In this document: one piece after another, positions 10,320 to 22,094 of the stretch | How positions within the stretch are numbered: position 1 is the first letter of the stretch | Layout of the letters: the number at the start of each line of letters is the position of its first letter | Source: Phyto melanocephala | Lineage: Eukaryota; Arthropoda; Insecta; Diptera; Rhinophoridae | Assembly: GCA_941918925.1 (NCBI GenBank) | Contig: OW799234.1 | Location: 46,282,412-46,346,411, forward strand | DNA: 64,000 nt | Direction of reading: 5' to 3' | Program-made: the position numbers and the translations under genes | The notes under the pieces: model-generated | Seen by the model: only the letters and a program-made list of their open reading frames with translations | Told to the model about the DNA's origin: nothing | Databases searched by the model: none

Positions 10320-12684
10320 ACACCCCCATGACGGTAGTGCCACGACGGACATAATTATAACCACAAAGATGGTAAGAGAGGCGGTAAATAGTTTCTTGCC
10401 ATATAAGGCACCAGGGCCGGACGGTATTTTTCCGGCTCTCCTACAAAGAAGCATTGACCTAATCGATATAAGGCTGGCGAATATTTTTACTACTTGCCTG
10501 AAATATGCGTATACCCCTGTGGAATGGAGGGAGGCGAGAGTCGTTTTCATACCTAAACCAGGGAAGGAAAATTACGCAAATCCTAAAGCTTATAGACCCA
10601 TAAGCTTAACATCATTCTTATTGAAAACCATGGAGCGTATCGTCGATGGAATGGTCAGAAGACGATTACCAGGCGATTCAATAAGATTTGGACAACACGC
10701 CTATATCAAGGGCAGATCTACTGAGACTGCTCTTCAGGAGGTTGTTTATCATATAGAGAGATCCTTCGACCTGGGTGTGTATACCATGGGCGTATTCATA
10801 GACATAGAAGGAGCTTTCAATAACGTAATGACCTCGAGTCTTATCGGTTCCTTGGAAAACTTAGGGTTAAGCCATGTCTTAATTGCATGGATTAGCAATA
10901 TTATAAGGAACAGATGGATAAATTGTGAGGCAAATGGAGTAAGAAGAAGGAACAAAGTATGTCGAGGAACCCCGCAGGGAGGTATTTTATCTCCATTATT
11001 ATGGGTAACTACCATACATAGTCTACTGAGGATTCTATCGAACGAGGGATTCAAGCCTATCTGTTACGCAGATGATGTTGCGATACTGATCAGGGGGACG
11101 AATCCAAATTCTTTATGTATGAGAGCAATGGAGGCTTTGAATATATCCTATAACTGGGCGAAGGAGCGAGGGCTCAATGTCAACCCGGAAAAGACTGAAA
11201 TCTGTTTGTTTACGAGAAAGAGGAAGATACCGGTGCATAGCTATCCCATCTTTCGGAATAAGACAATTAAGATTGATAAGAAGGTCAAATACCTAGGAAT
11301 AGTACTTGATTGGAGACTATCCTGGAAGGACCACATTGAATGTAAAGTGGAGAGAGCTCAAAGAATATGGGCCCTCTGCAGAAGAGTGATTGGCTCAAAA
11401 TGGGGCTTAAGACCAAGGATGACACATTGGCTATATACGAGTGTACTGCGGCCTACAATTACGTACGCTTCGTTAGTGTGGTGGACATCCTTAGAGAAGA
11501 AGGTGAATATAAAACCTCTTCAAAAGATTCAGAGACAGTGCTGCATTAGTATTTGCGGCGCCATGAGGACCACATCGACAATGGCCATTGAGAATATATT
11601 ATCCATTTGGCCTATTGAGATACAGGTAAAATATGAAGCGGCCTTAGCTGCCACAAGATGAATGGCAATAGATGAGTGGCTTATAAGAGAACATAAGACC
11701 AGATACCAAAGAATAACGGATATCTTACCGATGGGAAATATTACAGAATTAACATGTGATAAAATCCCGATGAGATATGAGAATATTAACTGCATCACCA
11801 TTATACCGGAAGAGGGAGAATGGGATGAGATAATCAGGATGGGAAACACCCACGGAATCGATCTTTGCACAGACGGTTCAAAGATTGGTGACCAAACTGG
11901 AATGGGCTTATACGACATAAGCCGAAATAGAGGCAAATACTTCCGTCTACCAGATCACAACACTATTTTTCAGGCTGAGATCATGGCGATTACGGAAGGA
12001 ATTAACTGGATAAAGGAAACGAATAGCGAAACTCCGATTCGTATCTTTACGGATAGCCAATCAGTGATTAAGACATTGAGAAAGGAGAAAGTTGAATCCC
12101 GGAACGTTTTGCAATGCAAGAGTGAGATAAACTCATATGCAAATTGTGAACATCTGGAGATAATATGGATACCAAGCCATCACGGGCTGATCGGAAACGA
12201 GAAAGCCGACAAATTATCCAAAATGGGAGCTCTTTTGAGTACTATAACTTTTGAGAACGCCAAACCCCTTAAACGATTTAAGGATGAACTTAAACGTTGG
12301 GCAATGGAAGAACATGTCAGAAAATGACAAAGCACTGATGTCGGTAAGGTGACAAGAACACTCTGGGGTGACCCAAATCTTGGGAAGTCAAAGGAGATTC
12401 TGAGACTAAGTAGACCTACACTTAGGAAATTAACCGGTGTAATTACAGGTCATACGGAGTCGAGAATTCATCTAGCTCGCATGGGATTATCTGAGGAGAC
12501 GACATGTAAAGCTTGCGAGGAAGAGGATGAGACCCTGGTACACTACCTCTGTCATTGTCCTGCGTTTGGGCATATTAGGCGCGAAAATTTTACAGTAGAT
12601 AATATGCCGAACTTGGAATACCTGGGGAACTCGAACTGGAGATCCATAAGGCGTTACATTGAGGGAACTGGTTTCTTGGACTAG
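10320..12684 (+). pseudogene. LOA-like LINE ORF2, RT - RNase H - Cys/His tail
   Basis: One frame resumes after the nested LINE. The RT has NSFLPYKAPGPDGIF, YRPISLTSF, GTPQGGILSPLLW and the catalytic CYADDVAIL (about 11060-11090). RNase H has the acidic set in LCTDGSK, FQAEIMAI, IFTDSQSV and the PSHHGLIGNEKAD block. The tail has CKACEEEDETLVHYLCHCP. Two in-frame TGA codons interrupt it (11659-11661 and 12325-12327), each a single-base change away from sense, with no frame change. The true stop is at 12682-12684, followed by about 150 bp of 3' UTR and the CCTAA tail. Confidence 0.85.
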
Positions 12685-12849
12685 TCCGTTATTTATGGGA
12701 AATTATGTTTATGGTTTTTTGTTTGGGAATTCCGTTTTCCACATGGAGCGCACAACATGCCAACTGGGCATAGGTGTATACCTGTCATGGGTTTGGGCTT
12801 TTATACCCCTCCTTTTCAACCTAACCTAACCTAACCTATGGTGATTTTT

Positions 12850-13491
12850 AGTATTTTTTAGTGGCATATTACAAAAAAAAAAAAAAATCGGTAAAAGTTA
12901 ACAGAAAATTTTGCAAATTTTCTTAGTTAAGTACATAAGCAAAAAAAGGAACAACAAAAAATAGTCATACAAATAAAGAGAAAGAGATACGACTAAATTC
13001 CTCTAGAAACTGCAACAAAAATAATTTGCAAAATCATAACAATAAAGTGCACATAAATTTCCTCACACATCCCACACAACGATCGATGTTTCATTTCACT
13101 CCGTTCCTAATCAAATGTAATTTGTAAGTTCACGCACAACGTTATAAGTATTTTGACAATCAACAGGTGCAGTGGAAAAAAAGAAAAAAGAAAAAGCATC
13201 TTGCTTAATAAACGAAAAATTGTTTAAAAACTGAACATTAGTGAAGATTAAATAAAAAACCAAGCAATCGTGTTGAAAAATAAAGTAAAATTAATATAAA
13301 AGTAAATAGTGTTTGTGTGGCTGCCGTCGAAAAACAAAAAAGGAAAACAAAACTACAACAACAACAAAACGCCACCAGCAGACAAAATTGTGAAAAGTTG
13401 TCTTATAATAGAGAACATTTATGTAAGTGGCTGCCAAAATATGAAATCTTAAGGTTTTCAACCACAAAAATAAAAAGAAAATAATTTAAAA
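12850..13491 (+). other. BEL/Pao leader (middle piece)
   Basis: An A-rich noncoding stretch between the LINE and the first mini-me-type repeat. It continues the leader that starts at 3623 and resumes at 15341. It has no ORF, is full of AAA and CAACAACAA runs, and shows no recognisable domain. Confidence 0.6.
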
Positions 13492-15340
13492 ACAAGTAAG
13501 AGCACTATATTCGGCTGTGCCGAATCTTTTATACCCACCACCAATTTTTTTACATTTAAAGCACAATATTTATTATTTTGTTAATCGCTATGGAATAATC
13601 TCTTTATAATAAAATATGTATCACTTTCTTTGTAGAGGGTGGTTAAATTTTAAGGGCCCATGTTGAAGGTGAACTACACCTAGTCTTTAAATTTGTTTTC
13701 TGTATTTTATTTGACATTTCTCAATTTCAAACTTACTCAATTTGATCCGTGGAAAGATACGCAAATGAGCAACGGTTTAAAGTTATTCAGGTTTTTTATA
13801 AAAATGGGCGTTCAAATCAAAACGCATTTTGTGCACTTTGTAATTCTTTCAATCAACATAATCGTTCAAATTCGTCCACAATCAGGAGAATTGTAAAAAA
13901 ATATTTTAATTTCTGCAAAACAGGTCTGTATAAAATGTTAGAAAATCGTAGTTCATTGAATGGGAACCATTGCTGTTTTTTGCGATAGTGTGGCAAAAGA
14001 GCAGTCAACCTCGACTCATCATCATGCCCACCAATTAGCATAAACATTGTCATTGAAAATTTGGACCATCAGATAGAGGAGTGGCGCCAAAGAATGGGAG
14101 GGCCATTTTGCCGATATTTTGTTAAATACATAGTTGAACCATACAAATATTATAATTACAAAAAGAAATAATAATAATATCCTAAATAATGTGTGTTTTA
14201 TTTAAATTCAACATCGGTCCTTAAAATTTAACCACCCTTTATAACTTCGATATGCTACTAAAATGCTTTTGTAAAAGTAGTCTTTCAATGAAAGTGGGCG
14301 TTAAAGTAGGCATGTCAATAAAGTTTCTGCTAATAAATACAACTTAGATTTTTTAATATAGTCCTTTATTTTCCCAAAAACTTTATCAATAGAGAAATTA
14401 CATGAATTTAAGATAAACCGTTATATGGGAGGTGGGCGTAAAAGTGGGCGTGGCACCTTAATTTTGTGGACAGTAATACGTAGCAAATTTGATCATCATA
14501 CATCTAATTTTGGCGGTTTTATGAGCTTTTAAATTTCATTAACGGTAGATCGTGAAAAGTGGGCGTTATAGTAGGCGTGTCAAAGTTGTTTTTGCGAATG
14601 AGTACAACTTAGGTGTTTCAATATAGCCCTCTGTTATTCCAAAATCTTTATTAATAGAGAAATTATATGAATTTTAGGTAAAACGCTATATGGGAGGTGG
14701 GCGTAAAAGTGGGCGTGGCACATTGATTTTCCGTTACAAAAAAGCGTTTCACGAAAAAGCAAAGTGTGCAAAATTTCAGAGTCATACATCCAATTTTGTT
14801 GCTTTTATGACGTTGTTTTTATATATACCGAAAAATACACTGTGCGGTATAAATTTTCGTACATTTTGATCGATAACTCCTCTCCTAATGCATAGATTTA
14901 AATAATTTTCGGGGAAAAATACTGTTTTTACTCAGGAAATATATATTCGGAGGTTCATGAGTCTACGTTAATGCGTTTGGACACAATTCCATTTTATTCG
15001 ATGTTCGAAGGACACGGTTTTTTCGACCTACTCTTGCTTTTCGATCTATAACTCTCTTCCTAATATTCCGATTTAGCCCATTTTCAATACCTTGTTCAAA
15101 ACCTTGTCTATAAGAAAGATTCTGGCAAAATTTGAGCCCCCTAGCTTTTTCGGTGCGACCTCTATCGTGCTTTCAACAGACGGACCGACGGACGGACATA
15201 GCTAGATCGTCATCAAATCAAACCCTGATTCAGAATATATGTATATACTTTATGGGGTCTAAAATGGATATTTCGATGTGTTACAAACGAAATGACAAAA
15301 TGAGTATACCCCCACCATTTTTTTGGTGGCGGGTATAAAA
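13492..15340 (+). mobile_element. mini-me-like repeat, type A (long composite copy 1)
   Basis: Begins ACAAGTAAGAGCACTATATT, then the hairpin TTCGGCTGTGCCGAA and TATACCCACCACC. It ends with a GACGGACCGACGGACGG tract, a short core, TATATACTTTATGGGGTC and GGTGGCGGGTATA. The layout (GACR tract, core, TA tract) recalls the dipteran mini-me family. The family name is from memory. A Tc1/mariner-like insert occupies 13636-14238. The nearest sibling is at 22095-23936. Confidence 0.8.
13636..14238 (+). mobile_element. Tc1/mariner-type element remnant inside the type A repeat
   Basis: Ends are inverted: AGGGTGGTTAAATTTTAAGG at the left and TAAAATTTAACCACCCT at the right. The inside encodes a decayed helix-turn-helix segment (RYANEQRFKVIQVFYKNG near 13752, then STIRRIVKKYF) and, near 14060, the end of such a transposase. 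The catalytic core is deleted. The same insert is at the same place in the sibling repeat (22240-22850). Confidence 0.75.
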
Positions 15341-15525
15341 AAATTGTTACGGATTTTTTCTTTACGCATAGCGGCCGGTAAATAACAACAATAACAACAA
15401 GGTTGAAAAGGTATGCGAAAACAGTTATCGACAACAACAGCAGCAAAAAATTAAAAACAAACAGATTGCAATAGAGTTCCCCCAGAATTACAGCAAATTA
15501 CGGGCAAGATATTTTTTAGGAATCG

Positions 15526-15531
15526 GTGAGT
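15526..15531 (+). promoter_or_regulatory. candidate splice donor in the BEL leader
   Basis: AATCG|GTGAGT fits the donor consensus well and lies 440 bp before the gag ATG. It could splice to an acceptor just before gag (TTCAG near 15952) or to the acceptor before the third ORF (24977-24978). Only RNA data can show which. Confidence 0.4.
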
Positions 15532-15965
15532 GAAATTCATATTTTTTGAAGCATATTTAATAAAATTAAATTAAATAAAAATCTGGTGGATTTTTTGGAA
15601 GAAATAAAGAAAAATTTGGTGGAAAAAGAATTTTTTTTTTGCAAATTCTGGTGTATATATTTACGCCATATTATTTTGATAATCAACAATTTGATAATTT
15701 ATTTGATCAACTGAAGAAAATTTGAAAATATTTTAATTATTTTGGCGATAGTCCCTCGAGAATAGATCGACAGGCAAATAAGATAAACATTCAGTTGAAA
15801 GTCGTTTACAACGAGTAGGTGTTTAGATTATAGTGGTAGCTCCGTGTGAATTGAATATTTGGGATCTCGGCGCATAATAATCTAGGAAATTATTTGAGAT
15901 TTTATTAAAGTAAAATTAAAATTTTTTTAAATTGTGTCATAAGGATAGAGTTCAGTGGGTAGAAG

Positions 15966-16703
15966 ATGGCTACAAATAAATGTAAATATCATATAAACCA
16001 GGTGACAGGGGTTTGCAAAAGTTTTGACAAGATCAGGTCAGAGGATCTTACTGAGGCATTGCTAGAGGTTAAACAAAATGAAATAGATCGACGATGGTCG
16101 AAATTAGAGGACTCATTTAAAAAATATATTGAGGAAAAATGTGCAAACGTGCAAGATGAAGACAACAAAGATGATATATCTATAAATTATGAAGAAGTGA
16201 GCGATCTTTACCAAAATACAAAAGCAAGAATGATTAGTAAATTTAGGTCACTTGCAAGGGATAATCATAATCCACAGCTGAACTCAACAATTTTACAAAA
16301 CAGTGCTCCTGCTTCACTAAAGTTGCCCCCATGCGATGTTCCTAATTTTGAGGGTGGTTACTCAAATTGGCCCGCCTTTCGTGATTTATTTCAAGCTGTT
16401 ATTGTAAGACATTCAAATCTGTCCCCAGCGCAAAAACTATACCACTTGCGTAGCAAAACAAGGGGGGAAGCATACCAAATCGTTACTAGATTCGATTTGG
16501 TAGATGATAATTTTGCTTTAGCCTGGGAAGCCTTGAGAAAAAGATATGAAAACCCGCGAATACTTGCCCATCAACAAATGAAAATTATGTTTGCTCTTCA
16601 TGCACCTCAACATGAAACTTCAAAGTCTATACGACAAATTCAGAGCATTCTCAATGAAAGTCTACAAATTTTCGATTCGTTGGATTTAACTAAATACAAA
16701 TAG
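15966..16703 (+). pseudogene. BEL/Pao Gag, N-terminal and capsid part
   Basis: 245 aa from an ATG. The C-terminal half has the Pao-type Gag pattern: KLPPCDVPNFEGGYSNWPAF, then the DLFQAVIV and SPAQKLYHLRS blocks and ALRKRYENPRIL (the region Pfam calls DUF1759, from memory). The product would form the particle shell. The frame breaks at 16703, and the next segment resumes in another frame with roughly 100 residues of the usual linker missing, so this copy is defective. The start is the first ATG after the leader. Confidence 0.85.
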
Positions 16704-16710
16704 AATTGAA

Positions 16711-17450
16711 ATGCTAGAAACAGTAGCAGATCTTCGAAAACCTTGTGGAAAGGAAAGTCAAGGCTCGAAAAGTCACTCCTTTCATACTCAGACTTTATCA
16801 GACAAAACTAAGTTCTCGTGCAAAACGTGCAAACAGAATCACCCATTGAGAACTTGTAAATATTTTAGAATGCTACCAGTCAGCGATAGAATAAATTATG
16901 TGTTTATTAACAAATATTGCGTGAATTGCTTGTCACCAAATCACTTCAAAGCTGCATGCGAAAGTACTCATCTTTGCACCCGATGTAACCAAAAACATCA
17001 TACTATGCTACACCTGGAGAAGGTGATAAAAACAAATCTAGTTCAAAAATACAAAAAAATACTACGCAGCATCCACTTGGTGTCGAAATCCCTTCAACAT
17101 CAAGCCCTAAACCTAATTATACAACAAACCGAAAGTTTACAACCTCAAGTGAAAAGAACATTGAAAATGTCAATGCGCATTTGACGCAGAATCATAAAGC
17201 AACAACAATTTTGCCTACGGCACTCGTTTATATCGAAAAGGGAGGAGAATTATTCACAATAAGGGCGCTTTTAGATACTTGCTCAGAAAAATCATTTGTT
17301 TCTATGAAAATTCAACAACAATTCTCATTGCCAGTAGAAAGGTGTAATTCTCAAATCTCGGGATTAGAAGGGGCAGTTGTTGGTACTTCAAAAGGTCGGT
17401 GTTTTGTCCCCGTAAAATCTAAAAATCAGACTTTCGACTAAACATTAATG
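16711..17450 (+). pseudogene. BEL/Pao nucleocapsid zinc knuckles and aspartic protease
   Basis: 16711-17184 encodes paired Cys/His knuckles: CKTCKQNHPLRTCKYF, then CVNCLSPNHFKAAC and CTRCNQKHHTMLH. After a frame change, 17181-17441 encodes the protease start with the active-site segment ALLDTCSEKSFV. Asp-x-Cys-Ser-Glu is a form seen in this group instead of Asp-Thr-Gly. Another frameshift at about 17438 precedes SKLTNLL, where a MITE has inserted. The protease would cut the Gag-Pol polyprotein. Confidence 0.8.
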
Positions 17451-17482
17451 CTTTTGTAGTCTCTAAGCTAACTAACCTCTTA

Positions 17483-18269
17483 AGCTCTAAACACATAGAC
17501 GCCAGCAGACTTCACAACTTCACGGCTTCAAATGCTGCCAACTTCAAATGCTGCTCTGAAGTCATCTTCATAATTATTTTGAAGACAGCAACAAAATAAT
17601 AATCAGCTGATGTGTATTTTATCAATACAAATTTCAGGGATGCCGAATATATATTTTATAATGAATAAAATTAAAGTTATTGATAAAAAAATGTAATTAT
17701 ACCACGAAAAACTATAAAAACACATAAATTTATTTCTTTATTGTATTTTTGTAATGTTCTTTTATGTTTAATATCAAAAATAAGTTTTTGTTCTTTTTTT
17801 TCCAATTTAATATATATAATGGCAACACTATATTTGTTTATTGCTGCCCGTCAAAATAGAAAATAGCCTAAGTTGGCAGCAGCAGCAAATGCTGTTGTGC
17901 AGTCGTACTTCAGTGCTGCCGTCAAAAAAATCGTTTTCATTTAAACACATGAACAAGGCGAATTTATTTATCAGGTGGTGGTAATTCTACAACAAATACA
18001 ACATTAAAAAAACAACATGGTTTTTTATTGTTGCTTTCGACATCGATGTGTCAAAAACTACATGGTTTTTGTTTGTGTTTTTTTGCGCGGGAAGGAGTAA
18101 TCTATGTAAACATAAATAATATTTGACAATGCAGTCATCATTTTTGCAAATAAAAAAGTAGATCAGCTGCGTTGTCAACACCACCTGATAAATAAATTCG
18201 CCTTGCACATGAATTTTATTTTTGACATATTGCTGCTTGCTGTCTGCTGTCGTCTATGTGTTTAGAGCA
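17483..18269. mobile_element. PIF/Harbinger-like MITE in pol
   Basis: The left end is AGCTCTAAACACATAGACG and the right end CGTCTATGTGTTTAGAGCA, an inverted pair. It is flanked by TTA on both sides (17480-17482, 18270-18272), a TWA duplication typical of PIF/Harbinger. Removing it joins the protease text NLL to PSRKVN. No coding capacity. A hAT MITE sits inside it. Confidence 0.8.
17954..18205. mobile_element. hAT-type MITE nested in the Harbinger-like MITE
   Basis: 252 bp with a perfect 27-bp inverted repeat at its ends (17954-17980 and 18179-18205; begins CAAGGCGAATTTATTTATC). It is flanked by the perfect 8-bp duplication CACATGAA (17946-17953 and 18206-18213). The ends resemble the CAAGGCATATTTATTCATC family found elsewhere in the window. 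Confidence 0.93.
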
Positions 18270-18272
18270 TTA

Positions 18273-20392
18273 CCTTCACGTAAAGTTAACATAAGCAACT
18301 TTGATGAACTTAGGCAATTTGATCTAGCGGATCCATATTTCTACAAGCCTGGTAGTATTGATATGATTATTGGCAGCAACTATTTGCCTCTTATAAATTC
18401 AAAAGGAATCGAACTTAATGTCCTAGGTAGCTTGGAGGCCCGAGAATCTAAGTTTGGTTGTTATTTCTACGGTCCTGAACCTAACGACAACATTCAAAAT
18501 TTCTCCACTAGAGTGTCAATTTCAGAAGATTTTTTACTCAGCGAACAAATCAAACAGTTCTGGGAACTTGAAGAGGTGGAGAAAAATAGACCTTTATCTG
18601 AAATTGATCTTAAATGCGAAGATTTTTACCAAAAAACAACACGAAGACAACCCGATGGTAGATATATTGTGAGACTGCCTTTGAAAGAAGAATTTCCAAA
18701 CGAGATATTTCTGGGTCCCTCTAGGAAAGCAGCTATAGCACAATATCATCGAATGGAACAAACACTAACTAAATCCCCTGATTTGAAAAGACAATATGAT
18801 GCAGTTCTTCAATAATATATAACAATGGACCACATGCAACCTGATTTCCATTCAGAAGAAAAAAGTGAGAAACAGTTCTCTTTTTATTTGCCGCATCATG
18901 CGGTCGTTCGGCCTAAAAGTAAGTCTACAAAGGTGCGAGTAGTCTTTAACGCCTCCAAGAAAAGTGGGAGTGGTATTTCGCTAAACGACGTTTTATATCA
19001 AGGGCCGACTCTCCAGTCGGATTTAATACAAGTTCTTTTGGGTTGGAGAAAATACAAATATGTATTCACTGGCGACATCGAGAAGATGTACCGCCAAATT
19101 TTACCTCATGAAGATGACCGTGCATATTAGCAAATATTGTTCCGCAAGGGTGAAGGCGAATTCATAAAGACCTACCAGCTTAAAACGGTTACATTTGGCA
19201 TAAACTGTGCCCCCTATTTGGCGATAAGGACACTTCAAGAATTAAGCAAAGATTGTAAAATAAAGTTTCCACTAGCATCAGCTATTTTGAAAGAGGAAAT
19301 TTATGTAGATGATATTTTGTCTGGCGGACATTCTATAGAAGAGGCTAAAGAAAAGGAAATCCAAGTAATAAAAGCTTTAAAATCAGCTTGTTTTCCCCTG
19401 AAAAAAATAACAGCCAATCATAAATTTCTGTTAGAAAATTTACCCCGGGAGGATCTTCTGGACGAAGAATTTTTGAAAATCGATACCTCCAGTACAATTA
19501 AAGCTCTAGGAATCTATTGGAATGCAATGGCTGACATGTTTTACTATTTCATAAAACCCATAGATATTTCCCAATCCACTACAAAAAGACAAATTTTGTC
19601 AATAATTGCAAAACTATTTGATCCTGTAGGGTGGTTAGGTTAGTGGCAAAACTTTTAATGCAGGAGATGTGGCAAGGTAAAACAGGTTGGGATGAAGGGG
19701 TATCTCCGCATATATTAATACGATGGAATATTTTTGCGAAAAATCTTCCTTGTATTACAGCACTACGAATTCCACGATGGGTAAACTTTTCTCCGCAGCA
19801 CCTTATACAACTTCACGGATTTTGTGACTCATCGGAAAAGGCATACTGCGGCGCCTTATACATGCGAACGATATCACCAGACGGACAAATTAATTGTAAT
19901 TTGCTAGTGGCAAAAACGAAGGTCGCACCACTCAAGAAAATAACCATCCCCAAGTTGGAACTATGTGGAGCTGTGTTGTTGACAAAATTATTGTCGCTTG
20001 TCGCTAACTTCAAATTCGAAATATTCATGTGGACTGATTCATCAATAGTTCTTGGGTGGCTCCAAAAATCACCAGAAACGTTAAAAACATTTGTCTCCAA
20101 TCGTGTACAAGAAATCGTGAGAACAGTCAATCCCCAGCATTGGAAACACATTAAATCTGAGTATAATCCAGCAGATCTCGGTAGCCGTGGTTGCTCCCCC
20201 CAGGAACTAATCGAAAGCGAATTGTGGTGGCACGGGCCGTCTTGGCTAACTCAACCTAATGGTCTAAACCCAGAATATTTGATCCAACTGACATTGAAGT
20301 TAAAAAGAGCTTCATATCTCATCCGAGTGCAGTTAACACGCAAGACGAAACAACTGCAATTTTTCATCTGCAGCAGAATTCAGTTGACTTAA
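18273..20392 (+). pseudogene. BEL/Pao pol: protease end, reverse transcriptase, RNase H
   Basis: The protease C-terminus is IDMIIGSNYLPLI (near 18355). The pre-RT linker is followed by RT blocks: VRVVFNASKKSGSGISLND (about 18930), the GDIEKMYRQI segment (about 19070), FGINCAPYLA and the catalytic IYVDDILSG (about 19300). RNase H follows with FCDSSEKAYCGALY, PKLELCGAVLLTKLL and MWTDSSIVLGWL. Defects: a TAA at 18813-18815 and a TAG at 19128-19130, both in frame, and a frameshift near 19640. After 20392 the link to integrase is badly decayed to about 20800. Confidence 0.88.
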
Positions 20393-20639
20393 GTCCAAAA
20401 CCACTAGTTGATACGCTAGAAGAGTTTTCAGCTTTTGAAAAGGCTCTACGAGTCATTAGTTATCGTTTTATAAATCGAATTTTAAAACGACCTTTCTGTA
20501 CCGAAAAATTTACTACTACTGAGGAAATAAGCCTTGTAAAAACCAGATTGATTTTGCTAGCATAGAAAACACACTTTTCTAAAGAGTACGCACGTCTTCA
20601 AGAAAAAAGGCCGATAAGTCGTAAAAGTACACTTCTCGC

Positions 20640-21947
20640 ACTTAACCCCTTTTGTGACACAAATGGCTTACTCCGTGTTGGGGGGAGGTTAACCAACTCA
20701 GGGTTAAACTACGATGAAAGGCACCCGATTATAATACCAGATCATTCTCGTTTGAGCACTCTATTCGTCGAATTTACTCATCGCATTTTGCTTCACATCA
20801 CATAGTGCTGCGAGCTATAAGCCAAGGGTTTTTCATACCGAGGGTCTCAAAAATCATACGTAAATGCATTCGAAATTGGAAAGCTTGCGCTATTTATAAA
20901 CACAACATACAGCATCAAATTATGGCGTCGCTTCCTCCGGAACGAGTTCAATTTTCGTTGCCATTTACATACGCTGGCGTGGACTTTGCTGGGCCATTTT
21001 CCATAAAATCATCCTTTTTACGCAATGCCAAACTTATAAAAGGATATGCAGCGGTATTTGTATGTTTTTCTACCAGAGCAGTTTATTTAGAAACGTGTTC
21101 TGATCTGTCGACGAAAGCATTTCTCGCTTGTTTTGCTAGATTTGTTGGGCGTAGGGGCCTACCGAAAACTGTATTCTCCGACAACGGTCGCAACTTTCTA
21201 GGAGCAAGTTACGCTCTACTTAAAACGCATGCTGAATTTTTGAAATCAGCAGAGAAGGCCCTAGTGGAAAAGTACAGTTCGCATGGATTTACCTGGTCGT
21301 TTATTCCTCCATATGCGCCACATATGGGTGGTCTCTGGGAAGCCGCAGTTAAAAGCATGAAATGCCATTTGAAAAAAGTGACAAATAACCTCAACTTCAC
21401 CTTTGAAGAATTTACAACCCTCTTAGTCAAAATCGAAGCTGTTTTGAATTCCAGGCCCATGTCACCAATGACTCAAAACCCCACAGAACATCTGTCTTTA
21501 ACTCCTGGACACTTTCTTCGTGGCGCAGCGCTCATCGCTCCTCCTGATACTTTACAAGAGCCGCCTCCAAATGATTTAAACCTGATTAAGCGCTGGGAGC
21601 GTTTGAAAATATTGCAGCATATTTTTGCCCGTAGATGGAAAGATGAATTTCTTACCGAGTTACAGCGCAGATCAAAATGGAAAACCGAACGACATAATCT
21701 AAAAATAAATGATTTTGTTGTAGTAAAAGATGATTTGTTACCACCCACCGAATGGCGTCTTGGCCGCATTACAAATGTAATTTATGGCAAGGATAAAAAA
21801 GTACGAGTCGCAGAAATAAAGACACAAAACGGCATAATAACTCGCCCTATAGTAAAGTTGTGTGTACTACCTATGCCTGACAATCCACCCGAGTCAGCAT
21901 CATCACACAATCCACATTCATCTACCAGATTTAAAACCAAACAATAA
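20640..21947 (+). pseudogene. BEL/Pao integrase and C-terminal domain
   Basis: Open from 20805 to 21947, with decayed upstream text (HPIIIPD, VEFTH in shifting frames, about 20640-20800). A partial HHCC zinc motif appears as CIRNWKACAIY, where a tryptophan stands in the place of an expected cysteine. The catalytic D,D,E core is visible: AGVDFAGPF, VFSDNGRNFLGA and PHMGGLWEAAVKSMK. The C-terminal region WRLGRITNVIYGKDKKVRVA is typical of BEL/Pao. The protein would insert the cDNA and make the 5-bp duplication seen around this element. It ends 76 nt before the third ORF once the TA-flanked insertion is set aside. Confidence 0.88.
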
Positions 21948-22094
21948 GATTTATTGCCACAATAAGTACACAGAAAAAAATAAATATGGGTTTTAATTAC
22001 GAAATTAATATTATTAATTAAAAAATTGTTTAATTTTGCTCCAATCATCAAAATGATACTATTAATTAAATGAAAATTAATAGATTTAATTGAA

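Larger units (their letters stand above)
3971..12836 (+). mobile_element. LOA/I-group non-LTR retrotransposon, interrupted, inactive
   Basis: The 13-bp duplication TATGGTGATTTTT flanks the element (3958-3970 and 12837-12849). It has a G-rich 5' UTR (about 3985-4230), ORF1, an ORF2 with endonuclease, RT and RNase H, a 3' UTR, and a tail of three CCTAA units instead of poly-A. A CR1-like LINE has inserted inside ORF2 after the endonuclease. An RNase H domain with an ORF1 lacking zinc knuckles suggests the LOA or a related I-group clade; I infer this from memory of family architecture. Both ORFs are broken. Confidence 0.85.
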
